Shown in pieces: positions 28,378-36,607 of a DNA stretch of 64,000 nt. The notes under the pieces were generated by a model. That model made no database searches, was not told the DNA's origin, and worked only from the letters and a program-made list of their open reading frames with translations. The position numbers were made by a program, and so were the translations under genes. Origin of the DNA: Rhodobacter sp. NTK016B (GTDB taxonomy: Bacteria; Pseudomonadota; Alphaproteobacteria; Rhodobacterales; Rhodobacteraceae); the NCBI RefSeq assembly GCF_017303295.1, contig NZ_JAFKOK010000006.1, positions 1 through 64,000 of the forward strand, in the 5' to 3' direction. Position 1 is the stretch's first letter; each line of letters starts with the position of its first letter.

Positions 28378-28774
28378 CAGATATTCTCTAAGACGGGCGC
28401 CGGAAGCCACTCTTCCGATCTCACTTCCGGTCACCCATTTCGCAGCCCTTCTCTACCTCTCAACATGTCCACCGTGGTGGACGTTACGCAGTAGCTGCCC
28501 CAGAACGAGAAAGCCTCTCTAGGTGTTTGCTCCCACGGTTTGATGGTGCGATCCGTTCGTCGGAATGGAAGGAAGCACTATGGGACAAGTTCGTCATGGC
28601 AGCGCCACGTACTGTTAGAAGCGCCTTTTCGGTGTGAAAGCGGTCCCCACGAACAGCGACCTCGGCGTCGCAGAACACATACGTTGCCCACCTGAGCCCC
28701 ACCCGGACAGGCGTTCTTGCGCGCGGGCTTGCAACGCACACTTGCCAAGGGACGGCCCGTCCTCTACCCATTCC
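28378..28774. other. Gene-poor scar between ParB fragment and riboswitch
   Basis: No intact gene is supported here. The only recognisable piece is the start of an IS481-like transposase at 28580. The rest shows mixed composition consistent with the debris of several insertions. The left part upstream of the ParB ATG may retain its old promoter. Confidence 0.4.
28580..28618 (+). mobile_element. IS481-type transposase 5' stub
   Basis: GGAAGGA leads to an ATG encoding MGQVRHGSAT, then YC and a TAG stop. MGQVRHGSAT is the conserved beginning of a group of IS481-family transposases. The frame is lost after ten codons, so only the left end of an element survives. Upstream TGTTTGCTCCCACGG (about 28518-28533) could be part of its terminal repeat, but no partner was seen. 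Confidence 0.5.
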
Positions 28775-28965
28775 GCTGTCGGTTCCCGCAAGGGATCAAA
28801 AGGGAATTCGCCGCCGGTCCGCCGGTGAACCGAAACTGCCCCCGCAACTGTAGGCGCCGAGCGCGCAGCGAAAATGCCACTGTGACCCCGGTTCGCCGGG
28901 CCATGGGAAGGCAGCTGCCCGTGACGACACGCCAGTCAGGAGACCTGCCGACCTGTCTGCAACGT
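28775..28965 (+). ncRNA. Cobalamin riboswitch
   Basis: The core elements are in order: GGGAATTCG, CCGAAACTGCCCCCGCAACT (about 28849), GCGAAAATGCCACTG (about 28878), GGGAAGGC, and the B12 box AGTCAGGAGACCTGCC (28934-28949). This matches the AdoCbl riboswitch consensus. It precedes a small ORF and a btuFCD-type import operon, so high cobalamin should lower their expression. The exact ends are estimated. Confidence 0.93.
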
Positions 28966-28996
28966 GGCCCGGGCGGGGTGTCCGGGGAGGTGTACC

Positions 28997-29149
28997 ATGA
29001 TGTTCTCCCTCGCGCGCACGATACCGTGCGCCATCGCCAGCTTCCAAGCCGTTACCGCCATGGTCACGGCAGGGGCGAGCCATGGGGTTGGCCCGGCACC
29101 CTGCCCTTCGCATCCCTCCGGCCCCTTTCACACCGGAGCCTTCCCATGA
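28997..29149 (+). CDS. Small ORF between riboswitch and btuF (50 aa)
   Basis: GGGGAGG lies six bases before an ATG-ATG pair, encoding MMFSLARTIPCAIASFQAVT and a proline/histidine-rich tail that ends PFHTGAFP. The stop overlaps the btuF start as ATGA (29146-29149). The strong ribosome site and the overlap suggest genuine translation coupled to btuF. It could be a leader ORF whose translation the riboswitch controls, or a small membrane-associated protein. No family is recognised. Confidence 0.5.
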   Translation: MMFSLARTIPCAIASFQAVTAMVTAGASHGVGPAPCPSHPSGPFHTGAFP

Positions 29150-30174
29150 CGACCCGTTCCCCCACAGCCCGGCGCGCGCTTCTGACCGCTGCGCTGACGA
29201 CGATGCTTCCCGCGCTTCCAGCGCTGGGGCAGACCGCATATCCACTGACCCTTGATAATTGCGGGGTCGAGCTGACCTTCGACGCCGCGCCCGAAGGTGT
29301 CGTCTCGGTCGGGCAGGCGGCAACCGAGATCCTATATGCGCTGGACCTTGGCGAGCGGGTGCTCGGCACCTCGGTCTGGTTCACGTCGGTCCTGCCGCAA
29401 TTCGGGGCTGTGAACGAAATCGTCCCGCGCATCGCCGATAACGACCCCAGCTTCGAGAGCGTCGTGTCGCTGCGGCCGGATCTGGTGGCCGTGCAATACG
29501 AATGGCATGTCGGACCGCAGGGCATCGTCGCCACGCGCGAGCAATTCGCCGATCTCGGGATCGCGACCTATGTCCTGCCGTCGGATTGCATCGGCAAGGA
29601 CAACAGCACCGGGTCGGACGGGACGCGGCTTGAACGCTACGCGATGGACAGTCTCTATCAGGGCGTGGACGAACTGGCGCGGATCTTTGACAGTCCCGAA
29701 CGCGGCACGGCCTTGGTCGAAGAGCTGCGCACGCGCGAGGCGGCGGCGATCGAGACTGCGCGGGCACTCGATCTGGACGACGCCTCGGCGGTGTTCTGGT
29801 TCTCGTCGGCCGAGATGGATACCGACCCCTTCGTCGCAGGCCGGGGCGGTGTACCGGCCTACATGATGCAGGCGCTGGGACTGCGCAACATCATCGAAAG
29901 CGACGAGGAATGGCCCGTCGTCGGCTGGGAATCCATCGCCCGCGCCAATCCGACCATCATCGTGCTGGCCCGGATGGATCGCCGCCGGTTCGAGGCGGAC
30001 GATGTCGAACGCAAGCTCGACTTCCTGCGCACCGATCCGGTCGCAAGCCAGATGGACGCGGTGCGCAATAACCGCATCGTCATCCTCGATGCGCATGGCA
30101 TGGATCCGTCGATCCGCAATATCGACGCGCTTGAAACCCTGTCTGCCGCGCTGGCCGGATTCACGCCGGAATGA
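29146..30174 (+). CDS. btuF: Corrinoid ABC transporter substrate-binding protein
   Basis: The 342-residue protein has an N-terminal export signal (SPTARRALLTAALTTMLPAL, cleavage near ALGQ) and two lobes of the helical-backbone binding-protein family. EGVVSVGQAATEILYALDLG and PDLVAVQYEWHVG mark the first lobe, GGVPAYMMQALGLRNI and ANPTIIVLARMD the second. It could bind siderophores, but the upstream cobalamin riboswitch points to a corrinoid. Its stop overlaps the permease start (ATGA). Confidence 0.75.
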   Translation: MTTRSPTARRALLTAALTTMLPALPALGQTAYPLTLDNCGVELTFDAAPEGVVSVGQAATEILYALDLGERVLGTSVWFTSVLPQFGAVNEIVPRIADNDPSFESVVSLRPDLVAVQYEWHVGPQGIVATREQFADLGIATYVLPSDCIGKDNSTGSDGTRLERYAMDSLYQGVDELARIFDSPERGTALVEELRTREAAAIETARALDLDDASAVFWFSSAEMDTDPFVAGRGGVPAYMMQALGLRNIIESDEEWPVVGWESIARANPTIIVLARMDRRRFEADDVERKLDFLRTDPVASQMDAVRNNRIVILDAHGMDPSIRNIDALETLSAALAGFTPE

Positions 30175-31211
30175 CCCATCGCGCCGCCCTCTCGGCGCTT
30201 GCCCTCCCCGTGCTGACGCGCGGGGGGCTGGGGGCGGTGCTGCTGGCGCTCGCGATTCTCGCGGGCGTCATGATCGGCGAGGTGGTGCTGCCGCTGGGCT
30301 TGGTGGGCGACGTGCTGGCCGTCAAGCTCTGGGGGGCCGAGCGGGCGATCGACCCCATCGACGCGGGCATCCTGTGGAGCTATCGCCTTCCACGGACGCT
30401 GGTCGCCGCCTGCTGTGGCGCGGGACTGGCGCTGTCGGGGGTCGTGCTGCAGGCGCTGGTGCGCAACGCGCTGGCCGATCCCTATCTGCTGGGCGTCTCG
30501 GCAGGGGCCGGGGCGGGCGCGGTGGCGGTCACGATCCTTGGCCTCGGAGGCGGGGCGATCGGGATTACCGCCGGGGCTTTCGGTGGTGCCGCTTCGGCCT
30601 TTGTGATCGTGGCGCTGCTGGCGCGGGCGGCAGGCGGCGGGCCCGCGCAGCTGGTGCTTGCGGGTATCGCCGGATCGCAGCTTTTCAATGCGCTGACGTC
30701 GTTCATCATCGCCAAATCGGCCAATGCGGAACAGGCGCGGGGCATCATGTTCTGGCTGCTGGGCAACCTGTCGGGCGTCCGCTGGCCCGATGTTACGCTG
30801 GCGCTTCCGGTCGTGGTGGCCGGGTTCCTTGCCTGCCTTGCCCATGTGCGCCCGCTCGATGCGTTCTCGTTCGGCTCGGGGGCGGCGGCCGCGCTGGGGA
30901 TCGCGGTGCGGCGCGTGCAACTGGTGCTGATCGCCGCCGTCACGCTGATGACCGCGACGCTTGTCAGTCTGGTCGGGTCGATCGGGTTCGTCGGGCTGGT
31001 GATCCCGCACGCGATGCGCTTCCTTGTCGGGCCGCGTCATGCCCGGCTTGTCCCCGCCTCGGCTTTGGCAGGCGCGATCTTCCTGATTGCCGCCGACATC
31101 GCGTCGCGCGTGCTGATCCCCGGCCAGGTCGTGCCCATCGGCGTGGTCACCGCGCTGGTCGGCGCCCCGGCCTTCGCGCTGATCCTGATCCGCAAACGGA
31201 GGCAGCCGTGA
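30171..31211 (+). CDS. btuC: FecCD-family permease, BtuC type
   Basis: This 346-residue inner-membrane permease has about ten helices. Typical motifs are LPRTLVAACCGAGLALSGVV, LQALVRNALADPYLLGVSAG, and GSIGFVGLVIPHAMRFLVGP (the coupling-helix region). It pairs with the ATPase at 31208, with which it overlaps (GTGA). The FecCD family includes iron-siderophore and vitamin B12 permeases; the riboswitch favours B12. Confidence 0.8.
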   Translation: MTHRAALSALALPVLTRGGLGAVLLALAILAGVMIGEVVLPLGLVGDVLAVKLWGAERAIDPIDAGILWSYRLPRTLVAACCGAGLALSGVVLQALVRNALADPYLLGVSAGAGAGAVAVTILGLGGGAIGITAGAFGGAASAFVIVALLARAAGGGPAQLVLAGIAGSQLFNALTSFIIAKSANAEQARGIMFWLLGNLSGVRWPDVTLALPVVVAGFLACLAHVRPLDAFSFGSGAAAALGIAVRRVQLVLIAAVTLMTATLVSLVGSIGFVGLVIPHAMRFLVGPRHARLVPASALAGAIFLIAADIASRVLIPGQVVPIGVVTALVGAPAFALILIRKRRQP

Positions 31212-31963
31212 AGATCGAGGCCCGCAATCTCGGATGGCGCCGTATCGTGCGCGACGTCTCGTGCGAGATCCGGCCGGGCGAGACCTTCGGCCTTGTCGGA
31301 CCCAACGGCTCGGGCAAGTCCACGCTGCTGAGGCTTCTCGCGGGTCTGGTGCCGCGCGCAGCGGGCGAGGTCCGGCTGGACGGCGAACCGATGGCCACGC
31401 TGAGCCGCCGTCAGGTCGCCCAGCGCATCGCACTGGTCGAGCAATTCGCGGATACCGGCGAGGCGCTCTGCGTGCGCGACGCGGTCGAGCTGGGGCGCAC
31501 GCCGTGGCTCTCGCCGCTGTCCCCCTTCGGCCCCGAGGATCACCGCATCGTCGACGAAGCGCTCGAAGCCGTCGATATGGCCGGGATGGCGGCGCGGCCG
31601 TGGTCCACCTTGTCGGGCGGCGAGCGGCAGCGCATCCACATCGCGCGCGCACTGGCGCAAAAGCCACGCCTGCTGATTCTGGATGAGCCGACGAACCATC
31701 TCGACGTCCATCATCAATTGTCGCTGCTGGGGCTGGTCGCGGCGCTGCCGGTGACCGTGATCATGGCGCTGCACGACCTGAATCAGGCGATGATCTGTGA
31801 CCGGGTGGGCGTGATGTCCGAGGGGCGGATGGTCGCCTGCGGCCCGCCGGCCGAGGTGCTGACCCCCGATTGCCTTGCCCGCATCTTCCGGGTCCGCGCC
31901 ACGCCGATGATCGACCCCGAGGATGGTTCGATCCAGTTCCGGTTTCTGTCGATCCGGACCTGA
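31208..31963 (+). CDS. btuD: ABC transporter ATPase, BtuD/FecE type
   Basis: The 251-residue ATPase contains Walker A GPNGSGKST (about 31-39), signature LSGGERQRIHIARAL, Walker B LLILDEPTNHLD and an H-loop histidine in MALHDLNQ. DEPTNHLD is typical of iron/B12 importers. It starts with GTG at 31208 inside the permease stop. It ends the operon. Confidence 0.82.
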   Translation: MKIEARNLGWRRIVRDVSCEIRPGETFGLVGPNGSGKSTLLRLLAGLVPRAAGEVRLDGEPMATLSRRQVAQRIALVEQFADTGEALCVRDAVELGRTPWLSPLSPFGPEDHRIVDEALEAVDMAGMAARPWSTLSGGERQRIHIARALAQKPRLLILDEPTNHLDVHHQLSLLGLVAALPVTVIMALHDLNQAMICDRVGVMSEGRMVACGPPAEVLTPDCLARIFRVRATPMIDPEDGSIQFRFLSIRT

Positions 31964-31998
31964 GCACGCCGCACAGGGTCTTTCGCCACGCGCCGGGA

Positions 31999-32017
31999 AA
32001 CCTGTCACGAATGTAAG
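31999..32017 (+). promoter_or_regulatory. Shared motif AACCTGT-N6-TGTAAG (site 1)
   Basis: TGT and TGTAAG repeats spaced by six bases, preceded by AACC, form a direct-repeat motif repeated at 32751 and, inverted, at about 44397. Direct repeats of this spacing are typical sites of OmpR-class regulators. It lies 73 bases before the small ORF at 32091. Confidence 0.45.
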
Positions 32018-32090
32018 TCTTCGGACAAACCTGCTGCAAAACGATCGGTCAGAACGTCCCTCATGGTGATGCAACCCCGAGAGGCCGACC

Positions 32091-32255
32091 ATGCTGTATC
32101 TCTGCCTGAAACATCTGACCGATAGGATCGGCGCCGCGTTTGCTGGCCTGCTCCCGCGCCAAGCCAAGCCCATGGTGCTGATCCCCGTCCCGGTCTCGGG
32201 GCGCGCCCCGATGCTTCACCGTGATCCGGCACGTCTGCCTCACCAAGATTTCTGA
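32091..32255 (+). CDS. Small ORF (54 aa) downstream of shared motif
   Basis: The frame MLYLCLKHLTDRIGAAFAGL is followed by LPRQAKPMVLIPVPVSGRAP and a TGA at 32253. GAGAGG precedes the ATG. Distance to the motif at 31999 (73 bases) matches that seen for the patatin and HdeD genes, which supports a real transcription unit. No family is recognised. It is 12 bases upstream of the secreted protein gene and may be its leader. Confidence 0.35.
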   Translation: MLYLCLKHLTDRIGAAFAGLLPRQAKPMVLIPVPVSGRAPMLHRDPARLPHQDF

Positions 32256-32267
32256 AAGGAACGCGTT

Positions 32268-32675
32268 ATGAAACACCCCCTTCTCTCTGTCGTGACGGTC
32301 CTGTGCCTGTCGGCCCCGGCCCTCGCCCAAACGCAACCGCTTGAATGCCCGCAGCCCGCGCCGGTCTTCGCCGAAGCCGGAAGCAACACGCTTGATCTGT
32401 CGCAACTGGCGCAGACGGTCGGTACGGCCCAGCTTGACGATCAGTCGCTCTATACAGTCGCGCAGCAGATCCGCGGCGATTATCCCAATGCCACGGATGC
32501 GGATGTCGCCGACATCATGATCACCGCGTTCTGCACCTATCTCAACTCGGATGCGCCCGCCGACCATCGCAGCGAAGCGAACGTGCGCGGCTTCGAACAG
32601 GCAACCTATGACGCGGTGTTCGGCGGCCCGCCGCCGCATGATTACCCGCTGCACGGATGGCTCTACGGCAACTGA
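32268..32675 (+). CDS. Secreted hypothetical protein
   Basis: The 135-residue protein has a cleavable signal (MKHPLLSVVTVLCLSAPALA, cleavage after ALA) and a mature part with two cysteines (near ECPQP and TAFCTY) that could form a disulfide. The text QLAQTVGTAQLDDQSLYTVAQ suggests helices. GAAAGGA precedes the ATG. A strong terminator follows at 32698. I cannot name the family. Confidence 0.75.
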   Translation: MKHPLLSVVTVLCLSAPALAQTQPLECPQPAPVFAEAGSNTLDLSQLAQTVGTAQLDDQSLYTVAQQIRGDYPNATDADVADIMITAFCTYLNSDAPADHRSEANVRGFEQATYDAVFGGPPPHDYPLHGWLYGN

Positions 32676-32697
32676 GCATCGCCCCCTCCCGGACCGC

Positions 32698-32732
32698 GAA
32701 CCCGTCACCCTTGGTGGCGGGTTTTCTCTTTG
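32698..32732 (+). terminator. Rho-independent terminator
   Basis: AACCCGTCACC-CTT-GGTGGCGGGTT forms a stable stem, followed by TTCTCTTT. It sits 23 bases after the secreted protein stop and before the shared motif at 32751. Confidence 0.85.
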
Positions 32733-32750
32733 TGTCAGAAAGACTTGGCG

Positions 32751-32769
32751 AACCTGTCGCAGATGTAAG
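32751..32769 (+). promoter_or_regulatory. Shared motif AACCTGT-N6-TGTAAG (site 2)
   Basis: AACCTGTCGCAGATGTAAG repeats the arrangement of the site at 31999. It lies just after a terminator and 80 bases before the patatin gene. Confidence 0.45.
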
Positions 32770-32849
32770 GTTGCCGAAAAGCCTGCGTAGACGAGCGTTC
32801 CTAAATGTTGGGCCATGGCACGATACGCCGCTTACAGGGAACGCTCGAC

Positions 32850-33956
32850 ATGGCCACTTCCGAACTCAACGCACTGGTCTTGCAAGGGGGCGGAGCGCTT
32901 GGCGCCTATCAGGCCGGGGCGTTCTCGGCGCTGGACGAGGCCGGGTTTTCCTTTGACTGGATCGCCGGAATTTCGATCGGGGCGATCAACGCCGCACTGA
33001 TCTGCGGCAACCGCGACAAGGACCGCGTGCCCGCCCTTCAGGCCTTCTGGAAAAGGATCACGTCGAACCTGCCGGTATCGGCGCCTTTCTGGACCCCGGC
33101 CGGTCGCCGCGCCTATTCGGAAATGGCGGCAGCTGAGGTTACGCTTGCCGGGGCGCCGGGCTTTTTCCGGCCGCGGATGCCCAGCGCGTTCTGGCCCTTC
33201 CTGCCCGACCCGAGCCTGAGCTTCTACGACACCACCCCGCTTGAGGCGACGTTGAACGAGCTGGTCGATTTCGACCGTCTCAACGCCACCGGCCCGCGGC
33301 TTTGCGTCGGCGCCACCGATGTCGAGACCGGGAACTTCCGCTACTTTGACAGCCGCACCACCCGGATCGACGCGCGCCACATCATGGCCAGCGGAGCCCT
33401 GCCCCCGGGCTTTCCGCCGGTCGAGATCGACGGGCGCTGGTACTGGGATGGTGGCCTCGTGTCGAACACGCCGCTGCAATACGTGATGGAACAGGCCGAG
33501 GGCGACACGCCGCTCTGTGTCTTTCAGGTCGATCTGTTCAATGCGCGCGGCGGGTTGCCGGTCGATGTCATCGAGGTGCAGCAGCGCCAGAAGGACATCC
33601 AGTATTCCAGCCGGACGCGCCTGACCACGGATCGCTACCGCCAGCTGCACGCGCTCAGTGCCGCCGCGGACCGGCTTGCCGCGAAACTGCCCGACGCGCT
33701 GAAGGACGACCCCGACCTTGCCCTGCTGCGCCACGCCGGACCGTCCTGTCCCGTCACGCTGGTGCATCTGATCCACCGCAAGGAGGGCTTCGAGGGTAGC
33801 GGCAAGGATTACGAATTCTCGCGCCCGTCGATGTCCGACCACTGGGCCGCAGGGATCGGGGACGTCACCCGCACGCTGTCTCACCCGTCATGGAAATCCC
33901 GCCGCGTGGAGGCCGATGGCCTGCACGTCTTCGATCTTGGAACACCCGAAAGCTAA
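32850..33956 (+). CDS. Patatin-like phospholipase
   Basis: The 368-residue protein has the oxyanion loop [10 protein letters not shown], the nucleophile elbow [11 protein letters not shown] (GxSxG), and [10 protein letters not shown] with the catalytic aspartate of the Ser-Asp dyad. A C-terminal DUF3734-like region ([19 protein letters not shown]) follows. Such enzymes hydrolyse acyl esters. The ATG at 32850 follows AGGGA. Adc and bdhA lie immediately downstream, suggesting a common role in ketone body or polyhydroxybutyrate turnover. Confidence 0.9.
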   Translation: MATSELNALVLQGGGALGAYQAGAFSALDEAGFSFDWIAGISIGAINAALICGNRDKDRVPALQAFWKRITSNLPVSAPFWTPAGRRAYSEMAAAEVTLAGAPGFFRPRMPSAFWPFLPDPSLSFYDTTPLEATLNELVDFDRLNATGPRLCVGATDVETGNFRYFDSRTTRIDARHIMASGALPPGFPPVEIDGRWYWDGGLVSNTPLQYVMEQAEGDTPLCVFQVDLFNARGGLPVDVIEVQQRQKDIQYSSRTRLTTDRYRQLHALSAAADRLAAKLPDALKDDPDLALLRHAGPSCPVTLVHLIHRKEGFEGSGKDYEFSRPSMSDHWAAGIGDVTRTLSHPSWKSRRVEADGLHVFDLGTPES

Positions 33957-33967
33957 GGAACTCTGAC

Positions 33968-34705
33968 ATGAATGCCCAGGACCTTGTGGCAAACGCCTTC
34001 GCGATGCCGGTCACCAGCCCCTCTTATCCCAAAGGGCCCTATCGCTTCGTCAATCGCGAATTCCTGACGATCACCTACCGCACCGACATGGCGGCTTTGC
34101 GCCGCGTGGTGCCCGAGCCGCTGGAGATCCTCGAACCGGTGGTCAAATACGAATTCATCCGTATGCCCGACAGCACCGGCTTTGGCGATTACACAGAAAG
34201 CGGGCAGGTGATCCCCGTTTCCTTCAACGGCGTCGCCGGTGGCTATGTCCACTCGATGTTCCTCAATGACGACGCGCCCATCGCCGGGGGCCGCGAAATC
34301 TGGGGCTTTCCCAAGAAGCTCGCCGATCCCGCGCTCAGGGTCGAGAAGGACACGCTGGTCGGGACGCTCGATGTGGGGTCCGTCCGGGTTGCCACCGGGA
34401 CCATGGGCTACAAACACCGCGAGCTGGACCACGCCACGGTGCTCAAGGGATTCGACGCGCCGAACTTCATGCTCAAGGTCATCCCGCATGTCGATTGCAC
34501 GCCGCGCATCTGCGAACTGGTCCGCTACTACACCAAGGACGTGACCCTGAAAGGCGCATGGGAAGGCCCCGCCGGGCTTGAATTGCACCAGCACGCGCTG
34601 GCCCCGGTATCGGACCTGCCGGTGCGCGAAGTCCTCTCTGCCGTTCACCTGCTCACCGACCTGACGCTGGGTCTGGGTGAGGTCGTGCACGATTACCTCG
34701 CCTGA
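33968..34705 (+). CDS. adc: Acetoacetate decarboxylase
   Basis: Adc converts acetoacetate to acetone and CO2 through a Schiff base on lysine. The 245-residue protein has [14 protein letters not shown] with the adjacent lysines of the active site, and the N-terminal [16 protein letters not shown] typical of the family. ATG at 33968 follows the patatin stop by 11 bases. With bdhA it would tie 3-hydroxybutyrate, acetoacetate and acetone together. Confidence 0.93.
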   Translation: MNAQDLVANAFAMPVTSPSYPKGPYRFVNREFLTITYRTDMAALRRVVPEPLEILEPVVKYEFIRMPDSTGFGDYTESGQVIPVSFNGVAGGYVHSMFLNDDAPIAGGREIWGFPKKLADPALRVEKDTLVGTLDVGSVRVATGTMGYKHRELDHATVLKGFDAPNFMLKVIPHVDCTPRICELVRYYTKDVTLKGAWEGPAGLELHQHALAPVSDLPVREVLSAVHLLTDLTLGLGEVVHDYLA

Positions 34706-34737
34706 GCTGCCCTGAATTCCTCAAAGGAGACAAGACC

Positions 34738-35520
34738 ATGAACCTGAAAGACAAAGTCTGCATCATCACCGGCGCGGCCAGCGGTATCGGCCACGGCATC
34801 GCCAAACGCTACATCGCCGACGGCGCCAAGGTCGTCATCGCCGACCTGAAACTGGACGCGGCGCAAAAGACCGCCGACGACCTGACCGCGCAGGGGCCGG
34901 GCGAAGCCATCGCCGTCGAGATGGACGTTACGAACGAAGATCAGGTCAATGCCGGTATCGCCAAGGTCATCGAGACATGGGGCCGCATCGACGTGCTGGT
35001 GTCCAATGCCGGGGTGCAGATCGTGCATCCGCTGCAGGACTTCCCCTTCGAGCAGTGGAAAAAAATGCTGTCGATCCATCTCGACGGTGCCTTCCTGACC
35101 ACGAAAGCCGTGCTGCCGCATATGTACGAGGCGGGCTCGGGGTCGATCATCTTCATGGGCTCGGTCCATTCCAAGGAAGCCAGCCCGCTGAAATCGGCCT
35201 ATGTGACCGCGAAACACGGCCTGCTGGGCCTTGCGCGCGTTATCTCGAAAGAAGGCGCCAAGCACGGTGTCCGCGCCAACGTCATCTGCCCCGGCTTCGT
35301 GAAAACGCCGCTGGTGGAAAAGCAGATCCCCGAGCAGGCGCGCGATCTGGGCATCTCGGAAGACGAAGTCGTCAACAAGATCATGCTGGGCGAAACCGTC
35401 GATCAGGAATTCACCACGATCGAGGACGTGGCCGAAGTGGCCCATGTCTTTGCCGCCTTCCCCACCAACGCGCTCACCGGTCAGTCGCTGGTCGTCAGCC
35501 ACGGCTGGTACATGAACTGA
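34738..35520 (+). CDS. bdhA: 3-hydroxybutyrate dehydrogenase
   Basis: This 260-residue SDR enzyme oxidises 3-hydroxybutyrate to acetoacetate with NAD. It shows TGAASGIG (about 11-18), NAGVQ, the catalytic serine in MGSVHS, and YVTAK (about 155-159). [20 protein letters not shown] is the C-terminal region typical of BdhA. AAAGGAG precedes the ATG. Its position after adc fits ketone metabolism. Confidence 0.9.
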   Translation: MNLKDKVCIITGAASGIGHGIAKRYIADGAKVVIADLKLDAAQKTADDLTAQGPGEAIAVEMDVTNEDQVNAGIAKVIETWGRIDVLVSNAGVQIVHPLQDFPFEQWKKMLSIHLDGAFLTTKAVLPHMYEAGSGSIIFMGSVHSKEASPLKSAYVTAKHGLLGLARVISKEGAKHGVRANVICPGFVKTPLVEKQIPEQARDLGISEDEVVNKIMLGETVDQEFTTIEDVAEVAHVFAAFPTNALTGQSLVVSHGWYMN

Positions 35521-35543
35521 CCCCCCGAAACAGGAGACCTGCC

Positions 35544-35813
35544 ATGGAAAACGACACCCTTCACGACCGCCTGCAGGCGCTGGGGCAAAAGATCCACAAC
35601 GCCGAGGAAAAGCTGCGCGAACAGGCGCATTGGCACCACGACTCGGCGCATCTGACCGCGAAAGAGCTCAAGGAGCGTTACGCGCGGCTGCAGGCCCGGC
35701 TGAACGGCGAATTCGCCGATGCCGAGGCGCATGGCCGTCATGTGAGCGATCTCGAGCGGTCGGTGCAGCAATGGGTCGAAAGCTTCGACACCGCCTACGT
35801 CTCGCCCAACTGA
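35544..35813 (+). CDS. Hypothetical coiled-coil protein (89 aa)
   Basis: The protein is almost entirely helical and charged (LHDRLQALGQKIHNAEEKLR, then ERYARLQARLNGEFADAEAH). Heptads suggest a short coiled coil. AGGAG precedes the ATG. It lies between bdhA and a DUF1269 membrane protein. No named family. Confidence 0.7.
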   Translation: MENDTLHDRLQALGQKIHNAEEKLREQAHWHHDSAHLTAKELKERYARLQARLNGEFADAEAHGRHVSDLERSVQQWVESFDTAYVSPN

Positions 35814-35820
35814 ACATCAC

Positions 35821-35848
35821 ACCGAACCTGAAACACCGAACCTGAAAC
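35821..35848 (+). repeat. Two-copy 14-base tandem repeat
   Basis: ACCGAACCTGAAAC occurs twice head to tail (35821-35834 and 35835-35848) between the coiled-coil gene and DUF1269 gene. It may be a recent slippage event. Confidence 0.8.
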
Positions 35849-35872
35849 AGCTGGACTGAAAAGGAGAACCTC

Positions 35873-36397
35873 ATGTCCGAACTGATCGTCATCGGGTACG
35901 ACACACCCGAAAAAGCCGAAGAAGCCCGCACCGATCTGATGACCATGGCCCGGGAATATCTGGTCGACGTGGCCGACGCGGTCGTCGCCGTCGCGGATGA
36001 CAAGGGCAACGTCAAGCTGAACCAGATGGTCAATATGTGGACCGCCGGGGCCGCCGGTGGCGCCTTCTGGGGCCTTTTGGTCGGGATGATCTTCTTCAAC
36101 CCGCTGCTGGGGGTCGCGGTCGGCGCCGGGGCCGGGGCGCTGTCGGGCGCGCTGACCGATTACGGGATCAACGACAATTTCATGAAAGACGTGGCCGGTG
36201 TCCTGCAACCGGGTCAGGCGGCGTTGTTCATGATGGTGCGCACCGAAGCCTCCGACCGGGTCATCGAACGGCTGGGCGAACATGGCGGACGGGTGCTGCG
36301 GACCAATCTGGACACCGACGCGGAAAACCACTTGCGGCTCGCCTTTGACGAGGCGCACAAAGCCGAGGTCGGCGCTTCCGCGCCGCAAGACGCATGA
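35873..36397 (+). CDS. DUF1269-family membrane protein
   Basis: The 174-residue protein starts with LIVIGYDTPEKAEEARTDLM, a ferredoxin-like fold, followed by a glycine-rich membrane hairpin (GAAGGAFWGLLVGMIFFNPL, then GVAVGAGAGALSGALTDYG) and a soluble tail ending in a helix. This is the DUF1269 pattern. GGAGAACC precedes the ATG. The stop overlaps the DUF3096 start (ATGA). Function unknown; relatives are stress-induced. Confidence 0.85.
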   Translation: MSELIVIGYDTPEKAEEARTDLMTMAREYLVDVADAVVAVADDKGNVKLNQMVNMWTAGAAGGAFWGLLVGMIFFNPLLGVAVGAGAGALSGALTDYGINDNFMKDVAGVLQPGQAALFMMVRTEASDRVIERLGEHGGRVLRTNLDTDAENHLRLAFDEAHKAEVGASAPQDA

Positions 36398-36543
36398 CCG
36401 GGGTTTTCATCCTTCAGCCGCTTCTGGCGCTGATCGCGGGCGTGGTGATCCTGATCTTCCCGAGGATACTGAACTACGTGATCGCCGCCTATCTCATCTT
36501 GTTCGGATTGGCCGGGCTGTTCCCCCAACTCTTCGGCGCCTGA
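36394..36543 (+). CDS. DUF3096-like small membrane protein (49 aa)
   Basis: The frame reads MTGVFILQPLLALIAGVVIL, then IFPRILNYVIAAYLILFGLA and GLFPQLFGA, two short membrane helices. LQPLLALIAG and PRILNYVIAAYLI are typical of DUF3096. It is translationally coupled to DUF1269 through ATGA. No function is known. Confidence 0.75.
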   Translation: MTGVFILQPLLALIAGVVILIFPRILNYVIAAYLILFGLAGLFPQLFGA

Positions 36544-36607
36544 GCGCCCGTCACCACTGGCTGCGGGCCCCTGATCGGGGTCCGCCCCCGTCTTACCAGG
36601 TCCCGCC

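Noticed and set aside
29859-31667. A 602-residue minus-strand frame opposite the btu operon
   Set aside because: It is a low-complexity antisense shadow; the plus-strand genes explain the region.
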